Source: Gallionella sp. (lineage in GTDB: Bacteria; Pseudomonadota; Gammaproteobacteria; Burkholderiales; Gallionellaceae). From it: a DNA stretch of 41,421 bases. The stretch is taken from NCBI GenBank assembly GCA_013043965.1, contig JABEVF010000023.1:1-41421 (forward strand). The letters are read 5' to 3'. A program made the translations under genes and the position numbers. The first letter of the stretch is position 1, and every line of letters starts with the position of its first letter. The notes below the pieces were generated by a model, which was not told the DNA's origin, did not search any database, and saw only the letters and a list, made by a program, of their open reading frames with translations. Below, in pieces: positions 29,521 to 39,640 of this stretch.

Positions 29521-30768
29521 CTAACCGTTGAAAAAATGTTTGCCGACCAATTGGTTGAGTAATGCCGCCAGCGCGCCGTCGTCGGCATGGCTGGCCTCCT
29601 GATAAAGAGAACTGACGATACCGCTGAAGGTGAGCAGCAATTCGGGATCGAAGTGGCTACCGCTGCCGCGCTGCAGCATGTCCATTGCCTGCTGGAAACC
29701 GAATGGTTCTTTGTAGGGACGCTTAGAGGTGAGCGCATCAAACACGTCGACAATCGCGAAGATGCGCGCATTCAAGGGGATCTCATTACCCTTCAGTCCC
29801 TTCATATAACCACTGCCGTCGAATTTTTCATGGTGGAATTCCACCACGTCCCGCGCTCCCGCCAACCATTTGGATTTGCTGATGATGTCTACCCCCAGCA
29901 ACACATGGTCGCGCATCACCGCAAATTCCTCATCGGACAGTTTGCCGGGCTTGAGCAGGATATTGTCGCGGATACCGATTTTGCCCACGTCATGCAGGAA
30001 TGCGCCCGCGATCAAATCGCGGATCTGCGCGCTGGACAGTCCCAACACCTCGGCGAGACGAATCGCATAAATAGTGACCCGGTAGTTATGGCTGTTTGTG
30101 TCAGAATCCCGTTTGGCGATAGCACTGCCCAGCACATCCATCAGCTCGACATTGCCCTTGAGCAAGTCGGACGTGAGTTTGATCAGCCCCCGGTTGAGGG
30201 AAATGATGATGGGGTAGAGCATGATGGCCGTGATGAGGATCACCGCGACCACCAGAAACAGGGTCCGGATGATGTCGATCTGGATATTGTGCAAGGTTTC
30301 GGCATCGACCTTGTAGACCCCCTCGAAATAACCGAGCAGTTCCCCACTTTTATCCTGCAGGGGCAATAATACCTGCATGAACACCATCTGGCCGATTATG
30401 AAATTCTTGTGATAAGTGCCGTTTGTCAACGGGAAAGGGTGGGGGTACTGTGCGAATTTTTGCTCAATCGCCTCTCCACCCGGACTGATTCCCCGAAAAA
30501 TCTGCTTCTTGTGTTCATCATAGAGCTCAAGAACCATGAAATGCCCCTTGAGAAATGCATCGGCCTTCTGCTGCAGTATCTTCATCTGGCTCGCGCTGGA
30601 TCGGTCAAGCTCGACTGTGAAATGCCGTGATTCTTTCACCGCCAGGTCAAGCATCTGTTGATCGACTTGCCCCATTTTCAGATAGAGCACCGCTCCGCCG
30701 ATCAGCAGAGACAGCGATAACCACCCCAGCAGCAGGCGCTTGACGATTTTTTTGTGGATGTTTTGCAT
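29521..30768 (-). CDS. Membrane-bound HD-GYP domain protein (putative c-di-GMP phosphodiesterase)
   Basis: 415 aa. Membrane helices are near residues 11-31 and 167-192, with a 135-residue periplasmic sensor region between them. The HD-GYP domain covers about 215-390: HDVGKIG (H259, D260), MRDHVLLG, VVEFHHEKFDGSG (H312, H313, E314) and PLNARIFAIVDVFDAL. The name-giving GYP is GYM here (320-322), which may alter activity or GGDEF partner contact. Metal ligands are otherwise present. The start at 30768 is chosen because the membrane helix follows directly; an ATG at 30804 also exists. No GGDEF/EAL gene is nearby. Confidence 0.9.
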   Translation of the reverse strand: MQNIHKKIVKRLLLGWLSLSLLIGGAVLYLKMGQVDQQMLDLAVKESRHFTVELDRSSASQMKILQQKADAFLKGHFMVLELYDEHKKQIFRGISPGGEAIEQKFAQYPHPFPLTNGTYHKNFIIGQMVFMQVLLPLQDKSGELLGYFEGVYKVDAETLHNIQIDIIRTLFLVVAVILITAIMLYPIIISLNRGLIKLTSDLLKGNVELMDVLGSAIAKRDSDTNSHNYRVTIYAIRLAEVLGLSSAQIRDLIAGAFLHDVGKIGIRDNILLKPGKLSDEEFAVMRDHVLLGVDIISKSKWLAGARDVVEFHHEKFDGSGYMKGLKGNEIPLNARIFAIVDVFDALTSKRPYKEPFGFQQAMDMLQRGSGSHFDPELLLTFSGIVSSLYQEASHADDGALAALLNQLVGKHFFNG

Positions 30769-30934
30769 GGGTGCGTAGTAACACGAAAAGGCCGCTAAGG
30801 CCAATCAGTTCTGTTGCGCCTGATTGTTGCACAGTCGGGCGGCATAAGGCAATGAACGGCTCTCATGGCCATATTGCAGCCAGATAAAAACTGGCGGGAG
30901 ACACCGGATTGATCATGGTACGAGCAAATACACC

Positions 30935-30949
30935 GGCACGATGTGTGCC
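30935..30949 (-). terminator. Possible weak terminator after pgi
   Basis: GGCAC (30935-30939) / GTGCC (30945-30949) stem, 10 bases beyond the pgi stop on the minus strand. Only a short T-run follows, so this is tentative. The remaining 30769-30958 leader of the HD-GYP gene shows no other clear element. Confidence 0.3.
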
Positions 30950-30958
30950 TGGCAAGGT

Positions 30959-32602
30959 TTATTTGTTGTGTTGGTGATAATACTCGATGAGCCCGCTGGT
31001 TGAGGCATCATGCGGGGCGGTGGCCGCCGAATCAGGCAGCTCTTTCAAGATTTTCGCAGCCAGTTGTTTGCCTAATTCCACGCCCCATTGATCGAAGGGG
31101 TTGATATTCCAAATCACGCTTTGCACGAACACTTTGTGCTCATACAACGCGACCAACATGCCCAGTGTGTGCGCATCCAACTGTTGAATCAACAGGGTGT
31201 TGGTAGGTTTATTACCGGGGAAAATCTTGTGTGGCAACAGGGCTGCCAAGGCCTCTCCCGAAAGGCCTTGCGCGACCAGTTCGGCACGCGCCTGCTCTTC
31301 GGTCTTGCCTACCATCAGTGCCTCGGTTTGCGCGAAGCAATTGGCGATCAGAATGGCGTGGTGTTCTCCCAAGGGGTTCTGGCTATGCATGGGTGCGATG
31401 AAATCGGAAGGTATGAGTCGCGTGCCTTGATGGATGAGCTGGTAGAAAGCATGCTGACCGTTGGAGCCAGGTTCGCCCCAGACCTCCATGCCGGTGTCGT
31501 AATCCACCACCTGGCCCTCACGGTCCACACCCTTGCCGTTACTTTCCATGTCAAGTTGCTGCAAATAGGCCGTGAAACGGTGCATGTACTGATCGTAGGG
31601 AAACACGGCATTCGATTCGGCATGAAAAAAATTGCCGTACCAGATACCGAGCAATGCCATCAACACCGGAATATTTTTGTCCAGCGGGGCGTGACGGAAA
31701 TGTTCATCAATCATATGACCGCCGCCCAACAATTCCTCGAACCTGTCCATGCCCAGATACAACGCGATAGGCAGGCCGATGGCCGACCACAATGAATAGC
31801 GTCCCCCGACCCAATCCCAGAATTCGAACACGTTGCTCGGGTTGATGCCAAACTTGGAGGTAGCTTCGAGATTGGTGGAAACGGCGGCGAAGTGTTTTGC
31901 CACGGCCTGTTCGTCACCCAATTGCTCGACCAGCCAGGCACGCGCGGAGCGGGCATTGGTCAGCGTTTCCTGGGTGGTAAAAGTCTTGGAACTGACGATA
32001 AACAAGGTCGTTTCCGCATCGATTTTCTTCAGTGTTTCGCATAGATGGGACGCATCGATGTTGGAAACAAAGTGAACGCGCAGGCGCTGATCGGCAAAAG
32101 GCTTGAGTGCCTCGCACGCCATCAACGGGCCGAGGTCGGAACCCCCAATACCGATATTGACGATGTCGCGTATAGCCTTGCCGGTATGGCCGACATGCTC
32201 GGCGTTACGTACCGCATCACAAAATCGGCGCATCAAACCGAGCACACGTTGCACATCAGGCATGACATTTTTGCCATCTACCAATACTGGGCAGCCGGAA
32301 CGATTGCGCAGCGCGGTATGCAAGGCAGCGCGCCCCTCGGTGTTGTTGATCTTCTCGCCGCGGAACATGCGCTCGATATAAGCGGGCAACTCGGATTGTT
32401 CAGCGAGTTTGACCAGCAGTGCTACGGTTTCTTCGTTGATGCGATTCTTGGAGTAATCAAAAAACAGGTCTCCCAGTTGCACCGTGAATTTTTCAAAGCG
32501 CCTCGGATCATCCTGGAACATCTGGCGCATGTGCATAGATTGCATGGTAACAAAATGCGCGCTAAGTGCTTGCCAAGCCGGGGAAAGGGTAAGTTTTGAC
32601 AT
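30959..32602 (-). CDS. pgi: Glucose-6-phosphate isomerase Pgi
   Basis: Interconverts glucose 6-phosphate and fructose 6-phosphate. It is 547 aa, the common bacterial length. Signatures are [71 protein letters not shown] (catalytic Glu) and the C-terminal [12 protein letters not shown] with catalytic Lys. It follows glgB by 15 bp on the same strand, linking stored and degraded glucose units to glycolysis. Confidence 0.96.
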   Translation of the reverse strand: MSKLTLSPAWQALSAHFVTMQSMHMRQMFQDDPRRFEKFTVQLGDLFFDYSKNRINEETVALLVKLAEQSELPAYIERMFRGEKINNTEGRAALHTALRNRSGCPVLVDGKNVMPDVQRVLGLMRRFCDAVRNAEHVGHTGKAIRDIVNIGIGGSDLGPLMACEALKPFADQRLRVHFVSNIDASHLCETLKKIDAETTLFIVSSKTFTTQETLTNARSARAWLVEQLGDEQAVAKHFAAVSTNLEATSKFGINPSNVFEFWDWVGGRYSLWSAIGLPIALYLGMDRFEELLGGGHMIDEHFRHAPLDKNIPVLMALLGIWYGNFFHAESNAVFPYDQYMHRFTAYLQQLDMESNGKGVDREGQVVDYDTGMEVWGEPGSNGQHAFYQLIHQGTRLIPSDFIAPMHSQNPLGEHHAILIANCFAQTEALMVGKTEEQARAELVAQGLSGEALAALLPHKIFPGNKPTNTLLIQQLDAHTLGMLVALYEHKVFVQSVIWNINPFDQWGVELGKQLAAKILKELPDSAATAPHDASTSGLIEYYHQHNK

Positions 32603-32617
32603 TGGTGCCCTCTCTGA

Positions 32618-34780
32618 TTAGATCTCTGAAACAAGAATAACGCCGGCCAGCGGCGGTAAGATGATTTCGGCGGAACAGGGCATGCCCATCCAGGGCACCG
32701 TTTCGGACTGGATCAGCCCGGCATTGCCGAGGTTGCTGCCCGCATAAAAGTCGGAATCGCTGTTCAGCACTTCACGGTACAGGCCGTTTTTAGACAGGCC
32801 AATACGATAGTGCTTGCGCGGCAAAGGGGTTAGGTTCAAGACGACGGTCGCACTCGAACCATCGCGCGCGTTACGCTGATAGGACAGTACCGAATGGCTC
32901 GCATCGTTGCAATCCAACCAAGTGAACCCCTCATGATTAAAATCGAGGTCATGCAATGCCGGAATGCCACGATATAACTTGTTTAGGTCATGCGCCAAAT
33001 TTTGCATGCCGCGATGCAATTTTTCTCCCAGTTGCCACCATTCCAACTCCCATTTTGATTGCCACTCGCGTCCCTGGGCGATTTCGTTGCCCATGAAACT
33101 GAGTTTCTTGCCCGGGTTAGTCATCTGGTAGGTCAATAGCAAGCGCAGGTTGGCGAACTTCTGCCAGCCATCGCCAGGCATCTTGGATAGCAACGAACCT
33201 TTGCCATGCACGACTTCATCGTGTGAGAACGGCAGTACAAAATTTTCGCTATAGGCGTAGACCTGACCGAAAGTCAGCTCATTGTGGTGATAGCGGCGAT
33301 GCACAGGATCGTGCTTGAAATAGCCCAGCGTGTCGTTCATCCAACCCATGTTCCACTTGATCGAGAAGCCCAAACCGCCCACGTAGACAGGACGCGATAC
33401 GCCGGGCCATGCCGTCGATTCTTCCGCCATGGTCAACGCGCCGGGGAACTCGTCGTGCACCATGATGTTCATCTCACGAAGAAAATCGACCGCGTCCAGA
33501 TTCTCGCGACCACCATATTTGTTGGGTATCCATTCCCCGGTTTTGCGCGAATAATCCAGATACAGCATCGAGGCGACGGCATCCACGCGCAAGCCGTCGA
33601 AATGGAATTCCGACAACCAGTAATGCGCGCTGGACATCAGAAATGACTTCACTTCGTTACGCCCGAAATTGAAGATATGCGTACCCCAATCCCGATGTAA
33701 GCCCATGCGCGGGTCTTCATGTTCATACAATGCCGTGCCATCGAAGCGCGCCAGTGCCCAGCTATCCTGCGGAAAATGCGCGGGTACCCAGTCCAGGATC
33801 ACACCGATCCCAGCTTGGTGACAGGTATCGATCAGGTGTCGCAGTTCGTCGGGGGAACCGAAGCGGCTGGTCGGGGCAAAATAACCCGAGCATTGATAAC
33901 CCCAAGATTCATCTAGGGGATGTTCGGTGATGGGCATTAATTCGATGTGCGTGTAACCCATACTTTTAACGTAAGGCACCAGATCTAAGGCAAGCTCTTT
34001 ATAAGTATAAAAATGTCCGTCTGGGTGGCGTTTCCATGAACCTGCATGAACCTCGTAAATATTGATGGCCGCATGCAGCCAATCCCATGTGACACGTTGT
34101 TTCATCCAAGCGGCATCTTGCCAATGGTGCGCATGAACCGGAGCGGCGAGTGCCGCAGTTCCTGGACGCAATTCATAACCTTGCGCATAAGGATCGGTTT
34201 TGGTCAGCAGATTACCGGTATCGCGATTGCGTATCTCGTAACGATACAAAGCGTGTTGCTGTACCTCAGGGATGAATAATTCCCACACGCCGCTAGATCC
34301 GTGCGAGCGCATCGGATGCAGGCGGCCATCCCATTGATTGAATTCGCCTACTACGCTGACGCGCTCGGCATTCGGCGCCCAAACGGCGAAGCGTATGCCT
34401 TTAACGCCGTGGATCTCGACAAGGTGCGAACCCAACACACGATAGCTTTGACGCAGTTTCCCCGCGCCGAACAAATACAAATCTTCTGGTGACAGATGGG
34501 GGGGGAATTGATAGGGATCGTAAATGTCGCGTGCCAAAGTGCCTTCGCTGACAGACAGGCGGTAAGGGCAGGTAGGCTCGATATTACCGCGCCATTCAAA
34601 TATCCCAGCAGGGTGGGTACGCTTGAACGACTCATTGCCGGATGTTTCGAGCAGTACGACCCGAATAGCATAAGGCTGATAGACACGTATCACCCATTCC
34701 ATCCCCTCGCGGCGCATGCCCAATAAACCGAACGGATCATAAAGGCGGGCTTGCAACAGCGATTCGATCAAACTATCCAC
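32618..34780 (-). CDS. glgB: 1,4-alpha-glucan branching enzyme GlgB
   Basis: GH13_9 enzyme of 720 aa that makes alpha-1,6 branches in glycogen. Domain order: N-terminal CBM48-like modules (about 1-210), then a TIM barrel with nucleophile D400 ([12 protein letters not shown]), acid/base E453 ([15 protein letters not shown]) and the third acid in [10 protein letters not shown], then a C-terminal beta domain. The start codon is GTG at 34780 with GGGAG upstream. It is divergent from glgC across 85 bp and forms an operon with pgi. Confidence 0.96.
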   Translation of the reverse strand: MDSLIESLLQARLYDPFGLLGMRREGMEWVIRVYQPYAIRVVLLETSGNESFKRTHPAGIFEWRGNIEPTCPYRLSVSEGTLARDIYDPYQFPPHLSPEDLYLFGAGKLRQSYRVLGSHLVEIHGVKGIRFAVWAPNAERVSVVGEFNQWDGRLHPMRSHGSSGVWELFIPEVQQHALYRYEIRNRDTGNLLTKTDPYAQGYELRPGTAALAAPVHAHHWQDAAWMKQRVTWDWLHAAINIYEVHAGSWKRHPDGHFYTYKELALDLVPYVKSMGYTHIELMPITEHPLDESWGYQCSGYFAPTSRFGSPDELRHLIDTCHQAGIGVILDWVPAHFPQDSWALARFDGTALYEHEDPRMGLHRDWGTHIFNFGRNEVKSFLMSSAHYWLSEFHFDGLRVDAVASMLYLDYSRKTGEWIPNKYGGRENLDAVDFLREMNIMVHDEFPGALTMAEESTAWPGVSRPVYVGGLGFSIKWNMGWMNDTLGYFKHDPVHRRYHHNELTFGQVYAYSENFVLPFSHDEVVHGKGSLLSKMPGDGWQKFANLRLLLTYQMTNPGKKLSFMGNEIAQGREWQSKWELEWWQLGEKLHRGMQNLAHDLNKLYRGIPALHDLDFNHEGFTWLDCNDASHSVLSYQRNARDGSSATVVLNLTPLPRKHYRIGLSKNGLYREVLNSDSDFYAGSNLGNAGLIQSETVPWMGMPCSAEIILPPLAGVILVSEI

Positions 34781-34797
34781 TTAAGCTCCCATTGTTC

Positions 34798-34827
34798 TTG
34801 TCTAGTTGAACGATTGTAAACGATAAT
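34798..34827 (+). promoter_or_regulatory. Putative sigma70 promoter for glgC
   Basis: TTGTCT at 34798-34803 and GATAAT at 34822-34827 with an 18-base spacer, 38 bp before the glgC ATG at 34866. A GGGGGGT ribosome-binding site precedes the start. Overlaps the divergent glgB promoter. Confidence 0.45.
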
Positions 34828-34840
34828 GCCCACACGACAA
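34813..34840 (-). promoter_or_regulatory. Putative sigma70 promoter for glgB-pgi
   Basis: On the minus strand TTGTCG (34840-34835) and TACAAT (34818-34813) are separated by 16 bases, 32 bp before the GTG start of glgB. It interleaves with the glgC promoter on the opposite strand. Confidence 0.45.
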
Positions 34841-34865
34841 TAAGGTAAATACTGGGGGGTCGGTA

Positions 34866-36191
34866 ATGAATGCTGAATTAGGTTATTTACACAAAAAATA
34901 CCATGTCGCATCAAGCGATCCCGCACCGCGATTCGTCAGCCGGATCACCAAAAACACCTACGCGATGGTGTTGGCGGGTGGCCGGGGCAGTCGTTTGCAT
35001 CAACTGACAGATTGGCGTGCAAAACCAGCAGTACCTTTCGGTGGCAAGTTTCGCATCATCGATTTTGTCCTTTCTAATTGCGTCAATTCCGGTATACGCC
35101 GTATCGGTGTCGCCACCCAATATAAATCCCACAGCCTGATTCAACACATCCAGCGCGGCTGGTCATTTCTGAATGGCCAGTTCGGTGAGTTCGTCGATTT
35201 GCTTCCCGCACAACAGCGGGTGAGCGAGGATCATTGGTATCAAGGGACCGCCGATGCGGTATTCCAAAATCTGGACATCGTTCGTGAATCTAAATGCGAT
35301 TTTGTACTGGTGCTGGCGGGTGATCATATATACAAAATGGACTACGGCAAGTTACTGGCTTTTCATGTCGAAAGCAAAGCAGATATGACGGTTGCCTGCC
35401 TGGAAGTTCCGGTAACCGAAGCGACTGCGTTCGGTGTCATGAAAGTAGACGACCAATCTCGAGTCGTTGAGTTCGTTGAGAAACCCGCTAACCCGCCTTC
35501 AATCCCTGGCAATCCAGCGAAGTCTCTTGCTAGTATGGGCATCTATGTATTCAATAGTCAGTTTTTGTATGAGCAATTGATCCGCGATGCGGATGACCCG
35601 AAATCCAGTCATGATTTTGGCAAGGATCTGATCCCTCACATGGTGGAAAAATACCGCGTGTTCGCGCAAAGCTTTGAGCAAAGTTGCGTAGGGATGGGGG
35701 ATGACCATGTACCATATTGGCGCGACGTGGGTACGATTGATTCTTACTGGGAAGCCAGCATGGAGCTGACGAAAGTGGTTCCTGATTTGAATATGTACGA
35801 TCAAGAGTGGCCAATCTGGACACACCAAGAACAACTGCCACCAGCGAAATTTGTCTTTGATGAACCGGAGCGCCGTGGAGTTGCAGTGGATTCTCTGGTC
35901 TCGGGTGGATGTATCGTGAGCGGTTCAACAGTCAGGCATTCCCTGCTATTCTCGGATGTACGTGTCAACAGTTATTCCACGATCGAAGACTCGGTTTTGC
36001 TCCCCAATGTGGATGTTGGTCGCTATGTGATTTTGAAGAGGGCCATCGTCGACAAAAACTGCAAGATACCGGAGGGGATGAGCATCGGTGTCAATCCTGA
36101 AGAAGACCGTAAACGTTTCCATGTCAGTGCCAATGGTGTGACTTTGGTCACACCTGAGATGCTAGGCCAAACCGTTCACAGTATCCGCTAG
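34866..36191 (+). CDS. glgC: Glucose-1-phosphate adenylyltransferase GlgC
   Basis: Makes ADP-glucose and pyrophosphate from ATP and glucose 1-phosphate, the committed step of glycogen synthesis. It is 441 aa. The nucleotide-binding loop [29 protein letters not shown] starts near residue 33. ADP-glucose-site segments [28 protein letters not shown] and [10 protein letters not shown] follow, then a C-terminal left-handed helix. It is probably under allosteric control as in other bacterial GlgC enzymes. First of glgC-GH57-malQ. Confidence 0.96.
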   Translation: MNAELGYLHKKYHVASSDPAPRFVSRITKNTYAMVLAGGRGSRLHQLTDWRAKPAVPFGGKFRIIDFVLSNCVNSGIRRIGVATQYKSHSLIQHIQRGWSFLNGQFGEFVDLLPAQQRVSEDHWYQGTADAVFQNLDIVRESKCDFVLVLAGDHIYKMDYGKLLAFHVESKADMTVACLEVPVTEATAFGVMKVDDQSRVVEFVEKPANPPSIPGNPAKSLASMGIYVFNSQFLYEQLIRDADDPKSSHDFGKDLIPHMVEKYRVFAQSFEQSCVGMGDDHVPYWRDVGTIDSYWEASMELTKVVPDLNMYDQEWPIWTHQEQLPPAKFVFDEPERRGVAVDSLVSGGCIVSGSTVRHSLLFSDVRVNSYSTIEDSVLLPNVDVGRYVILKRAIVDKNCKIPEGMSIGVNPEEDRKRFHVSANGVTLVTPEMLGQTVHSIR

Positions 36192-36205
36192 TTAATCTTT
36201 TCCCT

Positions 36206-36227
36206 GACCCACCGCAATCGGCGGGTC
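36206..36227 (+). terminator. Hairpin between glgC and the GH57 gene (terminator or attenuator)
   Basis: GACCCACCG (36206-36214) pairs with CGGCGGGTC (36219-36227), with one A-C mismatch and a CAAT loop, followed by TGTTTAAAT. Its right arm contains the only GGCGGG-like ribosome-binding sequence before the GH57 ATG at 36237, so the hairpin could reduce both read-through and translation. Confidence 0.5.
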
Positions 36228-36236
36228 TGTTTAAAT

Positions 36237-37955
36237 ATGAAAAAATCAATCGACCTTGTATTCCTTTGGCACATGCATCAGCCGGATTACCGCGATTATT
36301 CGAGCGGTGATTTTGTGTTGCCATGGACATATTTGCACGCCATCAAGGATTACACCGACATGGCGTACCACCTGGAACAGCATCCCAAGATTCGTGCCGT
36401 ATTGAACTTCGTGCCTATTCTGGTCGACCAACTCGAGGATTATGTCGATCAATTTGCCAGCGGAATATTGCGCGACCCCTTGTTGCGTTTGCTATCCCAT
36501 ACGCATCCGAACGAGCTGACGGCGGATCAACGCGAACTGGTTTTAAGCGCCTGCTTTCGCTGTAATCACGACAAGATGGTGGAACCATTTCCAGCCTATA
36601 AAAGATTGATGGATATTCATCATGACCTTAAGGACAAGGGAGATGCGGTACTCTCGTATTTGTCCGGCCAGTACATGGCGGATCTGATCACCTGGTATCA
36701 CCTCGCCTGGTGTGGTGAGAGCGTCAGACGCCAATACTCATTAGTTGTCCGACTGATGCACAAAGGTGATGGTTATACATATCAAGACCGCAAAGAGTTG
36801 CTGGATCTCATTGGCCAGTTGATCGCAGGCATCATTCCGCGCTATCGCAAGCTGGCGAAGTCAGGGCAGATTGAGATTTCCGCGACACCGCACTATCATC
36901 CGTTAGCGCCACTGATGATTGATTTTGCCAGTGCGCTTGAGGCCACGCCCGATGCACCGTTACCGGGGTCGGCTATTTATCCAGGCGGGAAAGAGCGCGT
37001 TGCACAGCATATTGCCAAAGCCAAGAAGAGTCACGCTGCCCGCTTTGGCTCCGAACCCAAAGGCATGTGGCCCGCTGAAGGCTCGATTTCCAATGAGACG
37101 CTTGCCGTAATGGCAGGGGAGGGATGTCATTGGGCGGCAAGCGGTCAGACGGTATTGGTGAATAGTCTGCGCCATAATCATTTACCCGCGGACAACCGTA
37201 CCCAGTACTTATACCGCCCTTACAAGCTTGCCGGAGCTGCGGGAGCAGTGAGTTGTTTTTTTCGCGATGACTATCTTTCCGATCTCATCGGTTTTGAATA
37301 TGCGCGTTGGGATGGCAGAGATGCCGCGCGCCATTTTGTCGCCCAAGTCGCAGAAATTTCGAAGCATACTGTCGATGCCGAAGCGCCCATTGTAAGTGTT
37401 ATCTTGGACGGAGAGAACGCATGGGAATATTACCCTTACAATGGATTTTACTTTCTGGATCAGCTATATACCGAGCTGGAAAATCACATCAGGATACACA
37501 CCAGTACCTTCAGCGATTATCTAAAGCTGAGCACCATCCGTTCTGATTGCGCCAAGACCAAAATACTGCCGAGTATCGTTGCCGGCAGTTGGGTGTATGG
37601 CAATTTTTCCACCTGGATAGGATGTAAAGACAAGAACCTGGCGTGGGATTTGTTGTGCGCTGCCAAGGCGAGTTATGACGATGTCATGTTGAACGGTACA
37701 TTAAGCCCGACCGAAAAAGTTGCCGCCGAGCAACAACTTTGTTCGTGTGAAAGCTCTGATTGGTTCTGGTGGTTCGGTGATTACAACCCCTCGCTATCGG
37801 TAGCCAGTTTTGATCGCTTGTACCGCCACAATTTGAGAGAGTTGTATCGGCTGATCAAATTACCAGCCCCTCACAATCTTTTTGAACCGGTAAGCCTAGG
37901 CAATGTGAATGCCGAAGTGAGCGGGGCGATGCGCCGCGCTTCAGAAGCCTCCTAA
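36237..37955 (+). CDS. Glycoside hydrolase family 57 protein (amylase/pullulanase/branching type)
   Basis: 572 aa cytoplasmic-type protein without a signal peptide. The family 57 start motif LVFLWHMHQPDYRD, nucleophile E281 in GMWPAEGSISNE, and catalytic Asp D391 in VSVILDGENAWEYYPYNG identify GH57. GH57 members include alpha-amylase, amylopullulanase, 4-alpha-glucanotransferase and branching enzyme. The exact activity cannot be read from the sequence, although the ILDGENAWE motif recalls the amylopullulanase-like group. Between glgC and malQ it may act as the debranching or trimming enzyme. Confidence 0.9.
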   Translation: MKKSIDLVFLWHMHQPDYRDYSSGDFVLPWTYLHAIKDYTDMAYHLEQHPKIRAVLNFVPILVDQLEDYVDQFASGILRDPLLRLLSHTHPNELTADQRELVLSACFRCNHDKMVEPFPAYKRLMDIHHDLKDKGDAVLSYLSGQYMADLITWYHLAWCGESVRRQYSLVVRLMHKGDGYTYQDRKELLDLIGQLIAGIIPRYRKLAKSGQIEISATPHYHPLAPLMIDFASALEATPDAPLPGSAIYPGGKERVAQHIAKAKKSHAARFGSEPKGMWPAEGSISNETLAVMAGEGCHWAASGQTVLVNSLRHNHLPADNRTQYLYRPYKLAGAAGAVSCFFRDDYLSDLIGFEYARWDGRDAARHFVAQVAEISKHTVDAEAPIVSVILDGENAWEYYPYNGFYFLDQLYTELENHIRIHTSTFSDYLKLSTIRSDCAKTKILPSIVAGSWVYGNFSTWIGCKDKNLAWDLLCAAKASYDDVMLNGTLSPTEKVAAEQQLCSCESSDWFWWFGDYNPSLSVASFDRLYRHNLRELYRLIKLPAPHNLFEPVSLGNVNAEVSGAMRRASEAS

Positions 37956-37978
37956 TTCACATAAGCGTAGCAGAAGCA

Positions 37979-39499
37979 ATGTTATCCAATCGATCCAGCG
38001 GAATATTACTCCACCCCACCTCGTTATCCGGACACTATGGATCTGGAGATTTTGGTGCTGGCGCTTATCGATTTATCGACTGGCTTAAGGAGGCTGGCCA
38101 AACATATTGGCAGATGCTGCCACTTGGAGAGATTGGGCCGGGGAATTCTCCATATATGAGTTGCTCGGCTTTCGCTGGGAATCTATTACTTATCGATCTC
38201 GCCGAACTAGCCAATCGAGGCTGGCTCAGTCAATCTGACTTGAATCCTCATCCTGAATTTAGAGCTGACCGCGTCGAATATAATTTGGTCGTGCCATTCC
38301 GCTTGGAACGTCTACGTCGTGCGGCAGCCCGCTTCTTTGCAAGTCCAGGCAAAAATCAGCATGAGTACGATTCCTTCTGCGCAGAAGAAAATTTGTGGTT
38401 AGAGGACTATGCTTTATTCAAAACCATAGAAAACCGCCAAAATGGCTGCGGATGGAGCCACTGGCCTGCTGAGCTCGCTCAAAGAAATCCATTGTCATTG
38501 CGCCGAGTCAAGGAAACTTGCGAAGCTGAAATAAATTTTTGGAAATTCTGCCAGTGGTGTTTTGCCCGCCAGTGGTCTTTATTGAAACAATATGCAAAAG
38601 GTAATGGTATTTATATTGTTGGCGATGTTCCTATTTTTGTCGCCTATCAAAGTTCAGATGTATGGGCACACCAAGAGCTGTTTGAATTAGACGAAACAGG
38701 ACACCCATCTGTTGTTGCAGGGGTTCCGCCAGACTATTTCAGTGAAACAGGGCAGCTCTGGGGAAACCCACTTTATCGCTGGGGCGCACACGAAACATCT
38801 GGCTATACTTGGTGGATCGCACGATTGAAGCACGCGCTGAAGTCTTTTAACCTGGTGCGCATTGACCATTTTCGTGGCTTTTCCGAATACTGGGAAATTC
38901 CCGCGAGTGCCCAAACTGCAACTTATGGTCGATGGATGCCCGGCCCTGGCGCAAAGTTATTTGGAGCATTTGAACAAGTGTTTGGGCATTTGCCCATCAT
39001 AGCTGAAGATCTGGGCCTGATTACGGCCGACGTAATTGGGTTGCGAGATAGATTTGATCTGCCCGGAATGCGTATCCTGCAATTTGCTTTTGGTGATGGT
39101 GATGGCAACCTTTTCCTGCCACACAATTATGTACCCAACACCGTCGCATATACTGGTACGCACGATAATGACACGACCCTCGGTTGGTGGAGCACCTTGC
39201 CCGAACGCGAAAAGGATTTTGCGCTGCAATATCTCGGTAGCGATGGGCATGCGATTCATCATGACATGATGAGAGCACTTTCAAGCTCGGTCGCAAACAC
39301 TGTCATTTTTCCCCTACAAGATGCGCTCGGTCTTTCTGGAGATCATCGCATGAACTTTCCAGGCAAGGCGACAGGGAATTGGGAATGGCGTTTTTCTTGG
39401 GCTCAAGTAAAACCTGAGCACGCCCAAGCATTGGAAGACTTTTCTAGAAAATACGGACGGTTGCAGATGGTCGATAAAAAAGACCAAGAAAAAAACTAA
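37979..39499 (+). CDS. malQ: 4-alpha-glucanotransferase MalQ (amylomaltase)
   Basis: GH77 enzyme of 506 aa that disproportionates maltooligosaccharides, releasing glucose. Signature N-terminus RSSGILLHPTSLSGHYGSGDFG; nucleophile D296 (LVRIDHFRGF), acid/base E343 (PIIAEDLG) and D396 (GTHDNDTTLGW) are all present. The length matches short bacterial MalQ. Its codon use appears somewhat more AT-rich than glgP or glgA. It starts 23 bp after the GH57 stop and converges on umuD. Confidence 0.95.
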   Translation: MLSNRSSGILLHPTSLSGHYGSGDFGAGAYRFIDWLKEAGQTYWQMLPLGEIGPGNSPYMSCSAFAGNLLLIDLAELANRGWLSQSDLNPHPEFRADRVEYNLVVPFRLERLRRAAARFFASPGKNQHEYDSFCAEENLWLEDYALFKTIENRQNGCGWSHWPAELAQRNPLSLRRVKETCEAEINFWKFCQWCFARQWSLLKQYAKGNGIYIVGDVPIFVAYQSSDVWAHQELFELDETGHPSVVAGVPPDYFSETGQLWGNPLYRWGAHETSGYTWWIARLKHALKSFNLVRIDHFRGFSEYWEIPASAQTATYGRWMPGPGAKLFGAFEQVFGHLPIIAEDLGLITADVIGLRDRFDLPGMRILQFAFGDGDGNLFLPHNYVPNTVAYTGTHDNDTTLGWWSTLPEREKDFALQYLGSDGHAIHHDMMRALSSSVANTVIFPLQDALGLSGDHRMNFPGKATGNWEWRFSWAQVKPEHAQALEDFSRKYGRLQMVDKKDQEKN

Positions 39500-39604
39500 A
39501 TAACCTGTTTAATCAAACCAATACAAGCCATACAGGATATATTGCTTGATATTTTTTGGCGGCAGATGTATTGAGAAGGAAGCCAGCCGGGAAATTCGGC
39601 ATTT

Positions 39605-39622
39605 GCAATCGACCAGTACGAT
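39605..39622 (-). pseudogene. Possible six-codon trace of a lost umuC downstream of umuD
   Basis: Just after the umuD stop codon the minus strand reads IVLVDC, resembling the conserved start of Y-family polymerase UmuC (ALVDCNNFYASCERVF). The similarity ends at once and no ATG precedes it. Too short to be certain; position and order (umuD then umuC) make it suggestive. Confidence 0.25.
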
Positions 39623-39640
39623 GGATGACGCGCTGCTTGG

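Noticed and set aside
30769-30958. c-di-GMP riboswitch in the leader of the HD-GYP gene
   Set aside because: The conserved core and paired regions of the GEMM-type riboswitch could not be found; only short GGCC repeats are present.
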